A program made the translations under genes and the position numbers. A stretch of 64,000 bases of DNA from Agelas oroides (Eukaryota; Porifera; Demospongiae; Agelasida; Agelasidae), in NCBI GenBank assembly GCA_949130485.1, contig OX422193.1, forward strand, positions 5,748,871-5,812,870, given 5' to 3'. Numbering within the stretch: position 1 is the stretch's first letter; each line of letters starts with the position of its first letter. A model generated the notes under the pieces. The model did not search any database. It saw only the letters and a program-made list of their open reading frames with translations, and was not told the DNA's origin. Shown here one piece after another: positions 12,737 through 25,080 of the stretch.

Positions 12737-15617
12737 CATGGTAGGGTGTAGTAGAGTCCAGCAGAGCTAAGTAGAGTAATGGTAGAGTGTAGTACAACCA
12801 TGAAGAGCCATGGTAGATTGGAGTAGATTCAAGTAGAGTCACGTAGAGTCATAGAAGTGTTTAGTAGAATCCAGTAGAGCTAGGAGAACAATGGTAAGAT
12901 GTAGTAGAGTCCAGTAGAGCTGCGTAGAGCAATGGTAGAGTGTAGTAGACCCAAGTAGACACATTGTAGAGTGTAGTAGAGTCTTGTAGAGGCAAGTAGA
13001 GCAATGGTTGAGTGTAGTAGAATCAAGTAGAGCTAAGTAGAGCAATTATAGAGTGTAGTAGAGCCAAGTAGTGCCACTGTAGAGTGTAGTACAGTCCAGT
13101 AAAGCTACGTAGAGCAATGGTAGAGTGGAGTAGAGTCAAGTAGAGCTAAGTAGAGCAATGGTAGAGTGTAGTAGAACCAGGAAGAGCCATGGTAGAGTGC
13201 AGTACAGTCAAGTAGAGCCAAGCAGAGCCATAGAAGTGTTTAGCAGAATCCAGTAGAGCTAGGTAGAGTAATGATAAGGTGTAGTAGAGTCCAGTAGAGC
13301 TAAATTGAGCAATGGTAGAGTGTAGTAGAGCCAAGTAGAGACATGGTAGGTGGCACTAGTATCATGTAGAGACAAGTAGAGCGATGGTAGAGTGTAGTAG
13401 AGTCCAGTAGAGCTAAGTAGAGTAATGGTAGAGTGTAGTACAACTATGAAGAGCCATGGTAGAGTGGAGTTGAGTCAAGTAGAGCCACGTAGAGTCATAG
13501 AAGTGTTTAGTAGAATCCAGTAGAGCTAGGTAGAGCAATGGTATAGTGTAGTAGAGCGCATAAGAGCTGAGTAGAACCATGGTAGAGTGTAGTAGAGCCA
13601 AGTAGAGACATGGTAGAGTGTAGTAGAGTCTTGTAGAGGAAAGTAGAGCAATGGTAGAGTGTAGTAGAGTCAAGTAGAGCTAAGTAGAGCAATGGTAGAG
13701 TGTAGTAGAGCCAAGTAGAACCACTGTAGAGTGTAGTACAGTCCACTATAGCTACGTAGAGCAATGGTAGAGTGGAGTGGAGTCAAGTAGAGCTAAGTAG
13801 AGCAATGGTAGAGCGTAGGAGAGTCCAGTGGAGCTAGGTAGAGGAATGGTAGAGTGTAGTAGAGCCAAGTAGAACCATGGTAGGGGGCACTAGTGTCATG
13901 TAGAGACAAGTAGAGCCTTGGTAGAGAATAGTAGAGTCCAGTAGAGCTAAGTAGAGTAATGGTAGAGTCAAGTAGAGCCAAGTAGAGCCATAGTAGAGAG
14001 TAGTAGAGTCTAGTAGTGCTAACTAGAGCAATGGTAGAGTGTAGAAGAGTCAATTAGGGACAAGTAGAGCCATGGTAGACAGTGTTAGATTGCAGTAGAG
14101 CTAAGTAGAGTAATGGTAGAGTGTAGTAGAGCCAAGTAGAGACATGGTACGGGGCACTAGTGTCATGTAGAGACAAGTAGAGCCATGGTAGAGAGTAGTA
14201 GAGTCCAGTAGATCTAAGTAGAGTATTGGTAGAGTGTAGTAGAACCAGGAAGAGCCATAGTAGAGTGCAGTAGAGTCAAGTAGAGCCACGTAGAGCCTTA
14301 GAAGTGTTTGGCAGAATCCAGTAGAGCTACGTAGAGTAATGGTAAGGTGTAGTAGAGTCCAGTAGAGCTAAGTTGAGCAACAGTAGAGTGTAGTAGTAGA
14401 GCCAAGTAGAGACATGGTAGGTGGCACTAGTGTCATGTAGAGACAAGTAGATCCATGGTAGGGTGTAGTAGAGTCCAGCAGAGCTAAGTAGAGTAATGGT
14501 AGAGTGTAGTACAACCATGAAGAGCCATGGTAGATTGGAGTAGATTCAAGTAGAGTCACGTAGAGTCATAGAAGTGTTTAGTAGAATCCAGTAGAGCTAG
14601 GAGAACAATGGTAAGATGTAGTAGAGTCCAGTAGAGCTGCGTAGAGCAATGGTAGAGTGTAGTAGAGCCAAGTAGACACATTGTAGAGTGTAGTAGAGTC
14701 TTGTAGAGGCAAGTAGAGCAATGGTTGAGTGTAGTAGAATCAAGTAGAGCTAAGTAGAGCAATTATAGAGTGTAGTAGAGCCAAGTAGTGCCACTGTAGA
14801 GTGTAGTACAGTCCAGTAAAGCTACGTAGAGCAATGGTAGAGTGGAGTAGAGTCAAGTAGAGCTAAGTAGAGCAATGGTAGAGTGTAGTAGAACCAGGAA
14901 GAGCCATGGTAGAGTGCAGTACAGTCAAGTAGAGCCAAGCAGAGCCATAGAAGTGTTTAGCAGAATCCAGTAGAGCTAGGTAGAGTAATGATAAGGTGTA
15001 GTAGAGTCCAGTAGAGCTAAATTGAGCAATGGTAGAGTGTAGTAGAGTAAAGTAGAGCTAAGTAGAGCAATGGTAGGGTGTAGTAGAGCCAAGTAGAACC
15101 ACTGTAGAGTGTGGTACAGTCCACTATAGCTACGTAGAGCAATGGTAGAGTGGAGTAGAGTCGAGTAGAGCTAAGTAGAGAAATGGTAGAGCGTAGTACA
15201 GTCCAGTACAGCTAGGAAGAGCAATGGTAGAGTGTAGTAGAGCCAAGTAGAACCATGGTAGGGGGCACTAGTGTCATGTAGAGACAAGTAGAACCATGGT
15301 AGAGAATAGTAGAATCCAGTAGAGCTAGGAGAACAATGGTAAGATGTAGTAGAGTCAAGTAGAGCTGCGTAGAGCAATGGTAGAGTGTAGTAGAGCCAAG
15401 TAGACACATTGTAGAGTGTAGTAGAGTCTTGTAGAGGCAAGTAGAGCAATGGTTGAGTGTAGTAGAATCAAGTAGAGCTAAGTAGAGCAATTATAGAGTG
15501 TAGTAGAGCCAAGTAGTGCCACTGTAGAGTGTAGTACAGTCCAGTAAAGCTACGTAGAGCAATGGTAGAGTGGAGTAGAGTCAAGTAGAGCTAAGTAGAG
15601 CAATGGTAGAGTGTAGT
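12737..15617 (+). repeat. 1,717-bp spaced duplicate with a third partial copy
   Basis: 12,737-13,328 matches 14,454-15,045 nearly perfectly (offset 1,717). A shorter third copy lies at about 15,309-15,617. All three carry the one-decamer-short variant GAGCTAGGAGAACAATGG and GCTGCGTAGAG. The first pair also shares ATTGGAGTAGATTCAAG. Confidence 0.85.
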
Positions 15618-18600
15618 AGAGTCCAGTAGAGCTAGGTAGAGCAATGGTAGAGTGTAGTAGAGCCAAGTAGAGCCATGGTAGGGGGCACTAGTGTCATGTA
15701 GAGACAAGTAGAGCCATAGTGTAGAGTAGTAGAGTCTAGTAGAGCTAAGTAGAGTAATGGTAGAGTCAAGTAGAGCCACGTAGAGCAATAGAAGTGTTTA
15801 GTAGAATCCAGTAGAACTAGGTAGACCAATGGTGAGGTGTAGTAGAGTCCAGTAGAGCTAAGTAGAGCAATGGTAGAGTGTAGTAGAGCCAAGTAGAGAC
15901 ATGGTAGAGTGTTGTAGAGTCTTGTTGAGCCAAGTAGAGCAATGGTAGCGTGTAGTAGAGTCAGGTAGAGCCAAGTAGAGCCATGGTAGAGTGTAGTAGA
16001 GTCAAGTAGAGCCAATTAGAGCCATGGTAGACAGTAGTAGAGTCCAGTAGAGCTAAGTAGAGTAATGGTAGAGTGTAGTAGAGCGAAGTAGAGACATGGT
16101 ACGGGGCACTAGTGTCATGTAGAGGGAAGTAGAGCTATGGTAGAGAGTAATAGAGTCCAGTACAGCTAAGTAGAGTAATGGTAGAGTGTAGTAGAGCCAT
16201 GAAGAGCCATGGTAGAGTGCAGTAGAGTCAAGTACAGCTACGTAGAGCCATAGAAGTGTTTAGTAGAATCTAGTAGAGCTAGGTACAGCAATGGTAAGGT
16301 GTAGTAGAGTCCAGTAGAGCTAAGTCGAGCAAAGGTAGAGTGTAGTAGAGCCAAGTACAGACATTGTAGGGGGCACTAGTGTCATGTAGAGTAAAGTAGA
16401 GCCATGGTAGAGAGTAGTAGAGTCCAGTAGAGCTAAGTAGAGTAATGATAGAGTGTAGTAGAACCAGGAAGAGCTATAGTAGAGTGCAGTAGAGTCAAGT
16501 AGAGCCACGTAGAGCCATTGAAGTGTTTAGTAGAGGAATGGTAAGGTGTAGTAGAGTCAAGTAGAGCTGAGTAGAGCAATGGTAGAGTGTAGTAGAGCCA
16601 AGTAGAGACATGGTAGAGTGTAGTAGAGTCTTCTAGAGGCAAGTAGAGCAATGGTAGAGTGTAGTAGAGTCAAGTAGAGCTAAGTAGAGCAATGGTAGAG
16701 TGTTGTAGAGCCAACTAGAGCCACTGTAGAGTGTAGTACAGTCCAGAAGAGCTACGTAGAGCAATGGTAGAGTGGAGTAGAGTCAAGTAGAGCTAAGTAG
16801 AACAATGGTAGAGTGTAATAGAGCCAAGTAGAACCATGGTAGGGGGCACTAGTGTCATGTAGAGACAAGTAGAGCCATGGTAGAGAGTAGTAGAGTCCAG
16901 TAGAGCTAAGAAGAGTAATGGTAGAGTCAAGTAGAGCCACGTAGAGCCGTAGAAGTGTTTATTAGAATCCAGTAGACCTAGGTAGACCAATCGTAAGGTG
17001 TAGTAGGGTCCAGTAGAGCTAAGTAGAGCAATGGTAGAGTGTGGTAGAGCCAACTAGAGGCATGGTAGAGTGTAGTAGAGTCTTGTAGAGCCAAGTAGAG
17101 CAATGATAGTGTGTATTAGAGTCAGGTAGAGCCAAGTAGAGCCATGGTAGAGTGTAGTAGAGTCAAGTAGAGCCAAGTAGAGCCATGGTAGACAGTAGTA
17201 GAATCCAGTAGAGCTAAGTAGAGTAATGGTAGAGTGTAGTAGAGCCAAGTAGAGACATGGTACGGGGCACTAGTGTCATGTAGAGAGAAGTAGAGCTATG
17301 GTAGAGAGTAATAGAGTCCAGTACAGCTAAGTAGAGTAATGGTAGAGTGTAGTAGATCCATGAAGAGCCATGGTAGAGTGCAGTAGAGTCAAGTAGAGCC
17401 ACGTAGAGCCATAGAAGTGTTTAGTAGGATCTAGTAGAGCTAGTTAGAGCAATGGTAAGGTGTAGTAGAGTCCAGTAGAGCTAAGTCGAGCAAAGGTAGA
17501 GTGTAGTACAGCCAAGTACAGACGTGATAGGGGGCAGTAGTGTCATGTAGGGACAAGTAGATCAATGGTAGAGAGTAGTAGAGTCCAGTAGATCTAAGTA
17601 GAGTGATTGTAGAGTGTAGAACTAGGAAGAGCCATGGTAGAGTGCAGTAGAGTCAAGTAGAGCAACGTAGAGCCATAGAAGTGTTTAGTAGAGCAATGAT
17701 AAGGTGTAGTGGAGTCCAGTAGAGCTAAGTAGAGCAATGGTAGAGTGTAGTAGAACCAGGAAGAGCCATGGTAGAGTGCAGTAGAGTCAAGTAGAGCCAC
17801 GTAGAGCCATAGAAGTGTTTAGTAGAATCCAGTAGAGCTAAGTAGAGCAACTGTAGAGTGTAGTAGTGCCAAGTAGAGACGTGGTAGAGTGTAGTAGAGT
17901 CAAGTACAGCCAAGTGGAGCCGATGTAGGGTGCAGTATAGTGTCCAGTAGAGTCATGGTAGAGTGCAGTAGAAGAAAGTAGAGCGAAACAGAGCCATAGT
18001 AGAAAGTAGTATAGTCCAGTAGAGCTAAGTAGAGTAATGATAGAGTGTAGTAGAGCTAAGTAGAGCCATGGTTGTGTGCAGTAGAGTCAAGTAGAGCCAA
18101 GTAGAGCCATGGTAGAGAGTAGTAGAGTCCAGTAGAGTTAACTAGAGCAATGGTAGAGTGTAGAAGAGTCAATTAGGGTCAAGTAGAGCCATGGTAGACA
18201 GTAGTAGATTCCAGTAGAGCTAAGTAAAGTAATGGTAGAGTGTAGTAGAACCAAGTAGAGACATGGTAGGGGGCACTAGTGTCATGTAGAGACAAGTAGA
18301 GCCATGGTAGAGAGTAGTAGAGTCCAGTAGAGCTAAGTAGAGTAATGGTAGAGTGTAGTAGAACCAGGAAGAGCCATGGTAGAGTGCAGTAGAGTCAAGT
18401 AGAGCCACGTAGAGCCATAGAAGTGTTTAGCAGAATCCAGTAGAGCTAGGTAGAGTAATGATAAGGTGTAGTAGAGTCCAGTAGAGCTAAGTTGAGCAAC
18501 GGTAGAGTGTAGTAGAGCCAAGTAGAGACATGGTAGGTGGCACTAGTGTCATGTAGAGACAAGTAGATCCATGGTAGAGTGTAGTAGAGTCCAGTAGAGC

Positions 18601-20835
18601 TAAGTAGAGTAATGGTAGAGTGTAGTACAACCATGAAGAGCAATGATAGAGTGGAGTAAAGTCAAGTAGAGCCACGTAGAGTCATAGAAGTGTTTAGTAG
18701 AATCCAGTAGAGCTAGGTAGAGCAATGGTAAGGTGTAGTAGAGCCCAGAAGAGCTGCGTAGAACAATGGTAGAGTGTAGTAGAGCCAAGTAGAGACATGG
18801 TAGAATGTAGTAGAGTCTTGTAGAGGAAAGTAGAGCAATGGTAGAGTGTAGTAGAGTCAAGTAGAGCTAAGTAGAGCAATGTTAGAGTGTAGTAGAGCCA
18901 AGTAGAACCACTGTAGAGTGTAGTACAGTCCACTATAGCTCCGTAGAGCAATGGTAGAGTGGAGTAGAGTCAAGTAGAGCTAAGGAGAGCAATGGTAGAG
19001 CATAGTAGAGTCCAGTAGAGCTAGGTAGAGCAATGGTAGAGTGTAGATGAGCCAAGTAGAACCATGGTAGGGGGCACTAGTGTCATGTAGAGACTAGTAA
19101 AGCCATGGTAGAGAATAGTAGAGTCCAGTAGAGCTAAGTAGAGTAATGGTAGAGTCAAGTAGAGCCAAGTAGAGCCATGGTAGAGAGTAGTAGAGTCCAG
19201 TAGAGCTAACTAGAGCAATGGTAGAGTGTAGAAGAGCCAATTAGGGTCAAGTAGAGCCATGGTAGACAGTGTTAGATTCCAGTAGAGCTAAGTTGAGCAA
19301 CAATAGAGTGTAGTAGAGCCAAGGAGAGACATGGTAGGTGGCACTAGTGTCATGTAGAGACAACTAGATCCATGGTAGAGTGTAGTAGAGTCCAGCAGAT
19401 CTAAGTAGAGTAATGGTAGAGTGCAGTACAACCATGAAGAGCCATGGTAGAGTGGAGTAGAGTCAAGTAGAGCCACGTAGAGTCATAGAAGTGTTTAGTA
19501 GAATCCAGTAGAGCTAGGTAGAGCCATGGTAAGGTGTAGTAGAGCCCAGAAGAGCTGAGTAGAACAATGGTAGAGTGTAGTAGAGCAAAGTAGAGACATG
19601 GTAGTGTGTAGTAGAGTCTTGTAGAGGAAAGTAGAGCAATGGTAGACTGTAGTAGAGTCACGTAGAGCTAAGTAGAGCAATGGTAGAGTGTAGTAGAGCC
19701 AAGTAGAACCACTGTAGAGTGTAGTACAGTCTACTATAGCTACGTAGAGCAATGGTAGAGTGGAGTAGAGTCAAGTAGTGCTAAGTAGAGCAATGGTAGA
19801 GCGTAGTAGAGTCCAGTAGAGCTAGGTAGAGCAATGGTAGAGTGTAGTAGAGCCAAGTGGAACCATGGTATAGGGGGCACTAGTGTCATGTAGAGACAAG
19901 TAGAGCCATGGTAGAGAATAGTAGAGTCCAGTAGAGCTAAGTAGAGTAATGGTAGAGTCAAGTAGAGCCAAGTAGAGCCATGGTAGAGAGTAGTAGAGTC
20001 CAGTAGAGCTAACTAGAGCAATGGTAGAGTGTAGAAGAGTCAATTAGGGTCAAGTAGAGCCATGGTAGACAGTGTTAGAGTCCAGTAGAGCTAAGTAGAG
20101 TAATGGTAGAGTGTAGTAGAGCGAACTAGAGACATGGTAGGGGGCACTAGTGTCATGTAGAGACAAGTAGAGCCATGGTAGAGAGTAGTAGAGTCCAGTA
20201 GAGCTAAGTAGAGTATTGGTAGAGTGTAGTAGAACCAGGAAGAGCCATGGTAGAGTGCAGTAGAGTCAAGTAGAGCCACGTAGAGCCATAGAAGTGTTTA
20301 GCAGAATCCAGTAGAGCTAGGTAGAGTAATGGTAAGGTGTAGTAGAGTCCAGTAGAGCTAAGTTGAGCAATGGTAGAGTGTAGTAGAGCCAAGTAGAGAC
20401 ATGGTAGGTGGCACTAGTGTCATGTAGAGACAAGTAGATCCATTGTAGAGTGTAGTAGAGCCCAACAGAGCTAAGTAGAGTAATGGTAGAGTGTAGTACA
20501 ACCATGAAGAGCCATGGTAGAGTGGAGTAGATTCAAGTAGAGCCACGTAGAGTCATAGAAGTGTTTAGTAGAATCCAGTAGAGCTAGGTAGAACAATGGT
20601 AAGGTGTAGTAGAGCACAGTAGAGCTGAGTAGAGCAATGGTAGAGTGTAGTTGAGCCAAATAGAGACATGGTAGAGTGTAGTAGAGTCTTGTAGATGCAA
20701 GTAGAGCAATGGTTGAGTGTAGTAGAGTCAGGTAGAGCTAAGTAGAGCAATGGTAGAGTGTAGTTGAGCCAAGTAGAGCCACTGTAGAGTGCAGTACAGT
20801 CCAGTAGAGCTACGTAGAGCAATGGGAGAGTGGAG

Positions 20836-23305
20836 TAGAGTCAAGTAGAGCTAAGTAGAGCAATGGTAGAGTGTAGTAGAGTCCAGTAGAGCTAGGTAGA
20901 GCAATGGTAGAGTGTAGTAGAGCCAAGTAGAGCCATGGTAGGGGGCACTAGTGTCATGTAGAGACAAGTAGAGCCATAGTGGAGAGTAGTAGAGTCTAGT
21001 AGAGCTAAGTAGAGTAATGGTAGAGTCAAGTAGAGCCACGTAGAGCAATAGAAGTGTTTAGTAGAATCCAGTAGAACTAGGTAGACCAATGGTGAGGTGT
21101 AGTAGAGTCCAGTAGAGCTAAGTAGAGCAATGGTAGAGTGTAGTAGAGCCAAGTAGAGACATGGTAGAGTGTTGTAGATTCTTGTTGAGCCAAGTAGAGC
21201 AATGGTAGCGTGTAGTAGAGTCAGGTAGAGCCAAGTAGAGCCATGGTAGAGTGTAGTAGAGTCAAGTAGAGCCAAGTAGAGCCATGGTAGACAGTAGTAG
21301 AGTCCAGTAGAGCTAAGTAGAGTAATGGTAGAGTGTAGTAGAGCGAAGTAGAGACATGGTACGGGGCACTAGTGTCATGTAGAGGGAAGTAGAGCTATGG
21401 TAGAGAGTAATAGAGTCCAGTACAGCTAAGTAGAGTAATGGTAGAGTGTAGTAGAGCCATGAAGAGCCATGGTAGAGTGCAGTAGAGTCAAGTACAGCTA
21501 CGTAGAGCCATAGAAGTGTTTAGTAGAATCTAGTAGAGCTAGGTACAGCAATGGTAAGGTGTAGTAGAGTCCAGTAGAGCTAAGTCGAGCAAAGGTAGAG
21601 TGTAGTAGAGCCAAGTACAGACATTGTAGGGGGCACTAGTGTCATGTAGAGTAAAGTAGAGCCATGGTAGAGAGTAGTAGAGTCCAGTAGAGCTAAGTAG
21701 AGTAATGATAGAGTGTAGTAGAACGAGGAAGAGCTATAGTAGAGTGCAGTAGAGTCAAGTAGAGCCATGTAGAGCCATAGAAGTGTTTAGTAGAGGAATG
21801 GTAAGGTGTAGTAGAGTCAAGTAGAGCCAAGTAGAGCCATGGTAGAGAGTAGTAGAGTCCAGTAGAGCTAACTAGAGCAATGGTAGAGTGTGGAAGAGCC
21901 AATTAGGGTCAAGTAGAGCCATGGTAGACAGAGTTAGATTCCAGTAGAGCTAAGTTGAGCAACAATAGAGTGTAGTAGAGCCAAGGAGAGACATGGTAGG
22001 TGGCACTAGTGTCATGTAGAGACAACTAGATCCATGGTAGAGTGTAGTAGAGTCCAGCAGATCTAAGTAGAGTAATGGTAGAGTGCAGTACAACCATGAA
22101 GAGCCATGGTAGAGTGGAGTAGATTCAAGTAGAGCCACGTAGAGTCATAGAAGTGTTTAGTAGAATCCAGTAGAGCTAGGTAGAACAATGGTAAGGTGTA
22201 GTAGAGCACAGTAGAGCTGAGTAGAGCAATGGTAGAGTGTAGTTGAGCCAAATAGAGACATGGTAGAGTGTAGTAGAGTCTTGTAGATGCAAGTAGAGCA
22301 ATGGTTGAGTGTAGTAGAGTCAAGTAGAGCTAAGTAGAGCAATGGTAGAGTGTAGTAGAGTCCAGTAGAGCTAGGTAGAGCAATGGTAGAGTGTAGTAGA
22401 GCCAAGTAGAGCCATGGTAGGGGGCATTAGTGTCATGTAGAGACAAGTAGAGCCATAGTGGAGAGTAGTAGAGTCTAGTAGAGCTAAGTAGAGTAATGGT
22501 AGAGTCAAGTAGAGCCACGTAGAGCAATAGAAGTGTTTAGTAGAATCCAGTAGAACTAGGTAGACCAATGGTGAGGTGTAGTAGAGTCCAGTAGAGCTAA
22601 GTAGAGCAATGGTAGAGTGTAGTAGAGCCAAGTAGAGACATGGTAGAGTGTTGTAGATTCTTGTTGAGCCAAGTAGAGCAATGGTAGCGTGTAGTAGAGT
22701 CAGGTAGAGCCAAGTAGAGCCATGGTAGAGTGTAGTAGAGTCAAGTAGAGCCAAGTAGAGCCATGGTAGACAGTAGTAGAGTCCAGTAGAGCTAAGTAGA
22801 GTAATGGTAGAGTGTAGTAGAGCGAAGTAGAGACATGCTACGGGGCACTAGTGTCATGTAGAGGGAAGTAGAGCTATGGTAGAGAGTAATAGAGTCCAGT
22901 ACAGCTAAGTAGAGTAATGGTAGAGTGTAGTAGAGCCATGAAGAGCCATGGTAGAGTGCAGTAGAGTCAAGTACAGCTACGTAGAGCCATAGAAGTGTTT
23001 AGTAGAATCTAGTAGAGCTAGGTACAGCAATGGTAAGGTGTAGTAGAGTCCAGTAGAGCTAAGTCGAGCAAAGGTAGAGTGTAGTAGAGCCAAGTACAGA
23101 CATTGTAGGGGGCACTAGTGTCATGTAGAGTAAAGTAGAGCCATGGTAGAGAGTAGTAGAGTCCAGTAGAGCTAAGTAGAGTAATGATAGAGTGTAGTAG
23201 AACGAGGAAGAGCTATAGTAGAGTGCAGTAGAGTCAAGTAGAGCCACGTAGAGCCATAGAAGTGTTTAGTAGAGGAATGGTAAGGTGTAGTAGAGTCAAG
23301 TAGAG
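20836..23305 (+). repeat. 1,479-bp spaced duplicate
   Basis: 20,836-21,826 matches 22,315-23,305 (991 bp, offset 1,479) with few differences. Shared variants include GAGCCATAGTGGAGAG, TTGTAGATTCTTGTTGAG, GTAGCGTGTAG and GAACGAGGAAGAGCTATAG. The sequence between the copies is the mosaic patch described for the larger block. Confidence 0.87.
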
Positions 23306-25080
23306 CTGAGTAGAGCAATGGTAGAGTGTAGTAGAGCCAAGTAGAGACATGGTAGAGTGTAGTAGAGTGTTCTAGAGGCAAGTAGAGCAATGGTAGAGTG
23401 TAGTAGAGTCAAGTAGAGCTAAGTAGAGCAATGGTAGAGTGTTGTATAGCCAACTAGAGCCACTGTAGAGTGTAGTACAGTCGAGAAGAGCTACGTAGAG
23501 CAATGGTAGAGTGGAGTAGAGTCAAAGAGAGCTAAGTAGAACAATGGTAGAGTGTAATAGAGCCAAGTAGAACCATGGTAGGGGGCACTAGTGTCATGTA
23601 GAAACAAGTAGAGCCATGGTAGAGAGTAGTAGAGTCCAGTAGAGCTAAGAAGAGTAATGGTAGAGTCAAGTAGAGCCACGTAGAGCCGTAGAAGTGTTTA
23701 TTAGAATCCAGTAGAACTAGGTAGACCAATGGTAAGGTGTAGTAGGGTCCAGTAGAGCTAAGTAGAGCAATGGTAGAGTGTGGTAGAGCCAAGTAGAGAC
23801 ATGGTAGAGTGTAGTAGAGTCTTGTAGAGCCAAGTAGAGCAATGATAGTGTGTAGTAGAATCAGGTAGAGCCAAGTAGAGCCATGGTAGAGTGTAGTAGA
23901 GTCAAGTAGAGCCAAGTAGAGCCATGGTAGACAGTAGTAGAATCCAGTAGAGCTAAGTAGAGTAATGGTAGAGTGTAGTAGAGCCAAGTAGAGACATGGT
24001 ACGGGGCACTAGTGTCATGTAGAGAGAAGTAGAGCTATGGTAGAGAGTAATAGAGTCCAGTACAGCTAAGTAGAGTAATGGTAGAGTGTAGTAGATCCAT
24101 GAAGAGCCATGGTAGAGTGCAGTAGAGTCAAGTACAGCTACGTAGAGCCATAAAAGTGTTTAGTAGAATCTAGTAGAGCTAGGTACAGCAATGGTAAGGT
24201 GTAGTAGAGTCCAGTAGAGCTAAGTCGAGCAAAGGTAGAGTGTAGTAGAGCCAAGTACAGACATTGTAGGGGGCACTAGTGTCATGTAGAGTAAAGTAGA
24301 GCCATGGTAGAGAGTAGTAGAGTCCAGTAGAGCTAAGTAGAGTAATGATAGAGTGTAGTAGAACGAGGAAGAGCTATAGTAGAGTGCAGTAGAGTCAAGT
24401 AGAGCCACGTAGAGCCATAGAAGTGTTTAGTAGAGGAATGGTAAGGTGTAGTAGAGTCAAGTAGAGCTGAGTAGAGCAATGGTAGAGTGTAGTAGAGCCA
24501 AGTAGAGACATGGTAGAGTGTAGTAGAGTCTTCTAGAGGCAAGTAGAGCAATGGTAGAGTGTAGTAGAGTCAAGTAGAGCTAAGTAGAGCAATGGTAGAG
24601 TGTTGTAGAGCCAACTAGAGCCACTGTAGAGTGTAGTACAGTCCAGAAGAGCTACGTAGAGCAATGGTAGAGTGGAGTAGAGTCAAGTAGAGCTAAGTAG
24701 AACAATGGTAGAGTGTAATAGAGCCAAGTAGAACCATGGTAGGGGGCACTAGTGTCATGTAGAGACAAGTAGAGCCATGGTAGAGAGTAGTAGAGTCCAG
24801 TAGAGCTAAGAAGAGTAATGGTAGAGTCAAGTAGAGCCACGTAGAGCCGTAGAAGTGTTTATTAGAATCCAGTAGAACTAGGTAGACCAATGGTAAGGTG
24901 TAGTAGGGTCCAGTAGAGCTAAGTAGAGCAATGGTAGAGTGTGGTAGAGCCAAGTAGAGACATGGTAGAGTGTAGTAGAGTCTTGTAGAGCCAAGTAGAG
25001 CAATGATAGTGTGTAGTAGAGTCAGGTAGAGCCAAGTAGAGCCATGGTAGAGTGTAGTAGAGTCAAGTAGAGCCATGGTA
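22841..25080 (+). repeat. 1,161-bp tandem duplication with an 82-bp deletion
   Basis: 22,841-24,001 and 24,002-25,080 match at offset 1,161. The second copy lacks about 82 bp (two 41-bp monomers) shortly before its end, so the next CGGGGCACTAGTG begins at 25,081. The deletion leaves the frame open and creates a 175-codon minus-strand frame at 24,693-25,220, the longest in the window, which is an artefact. Confidence 0.85.
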
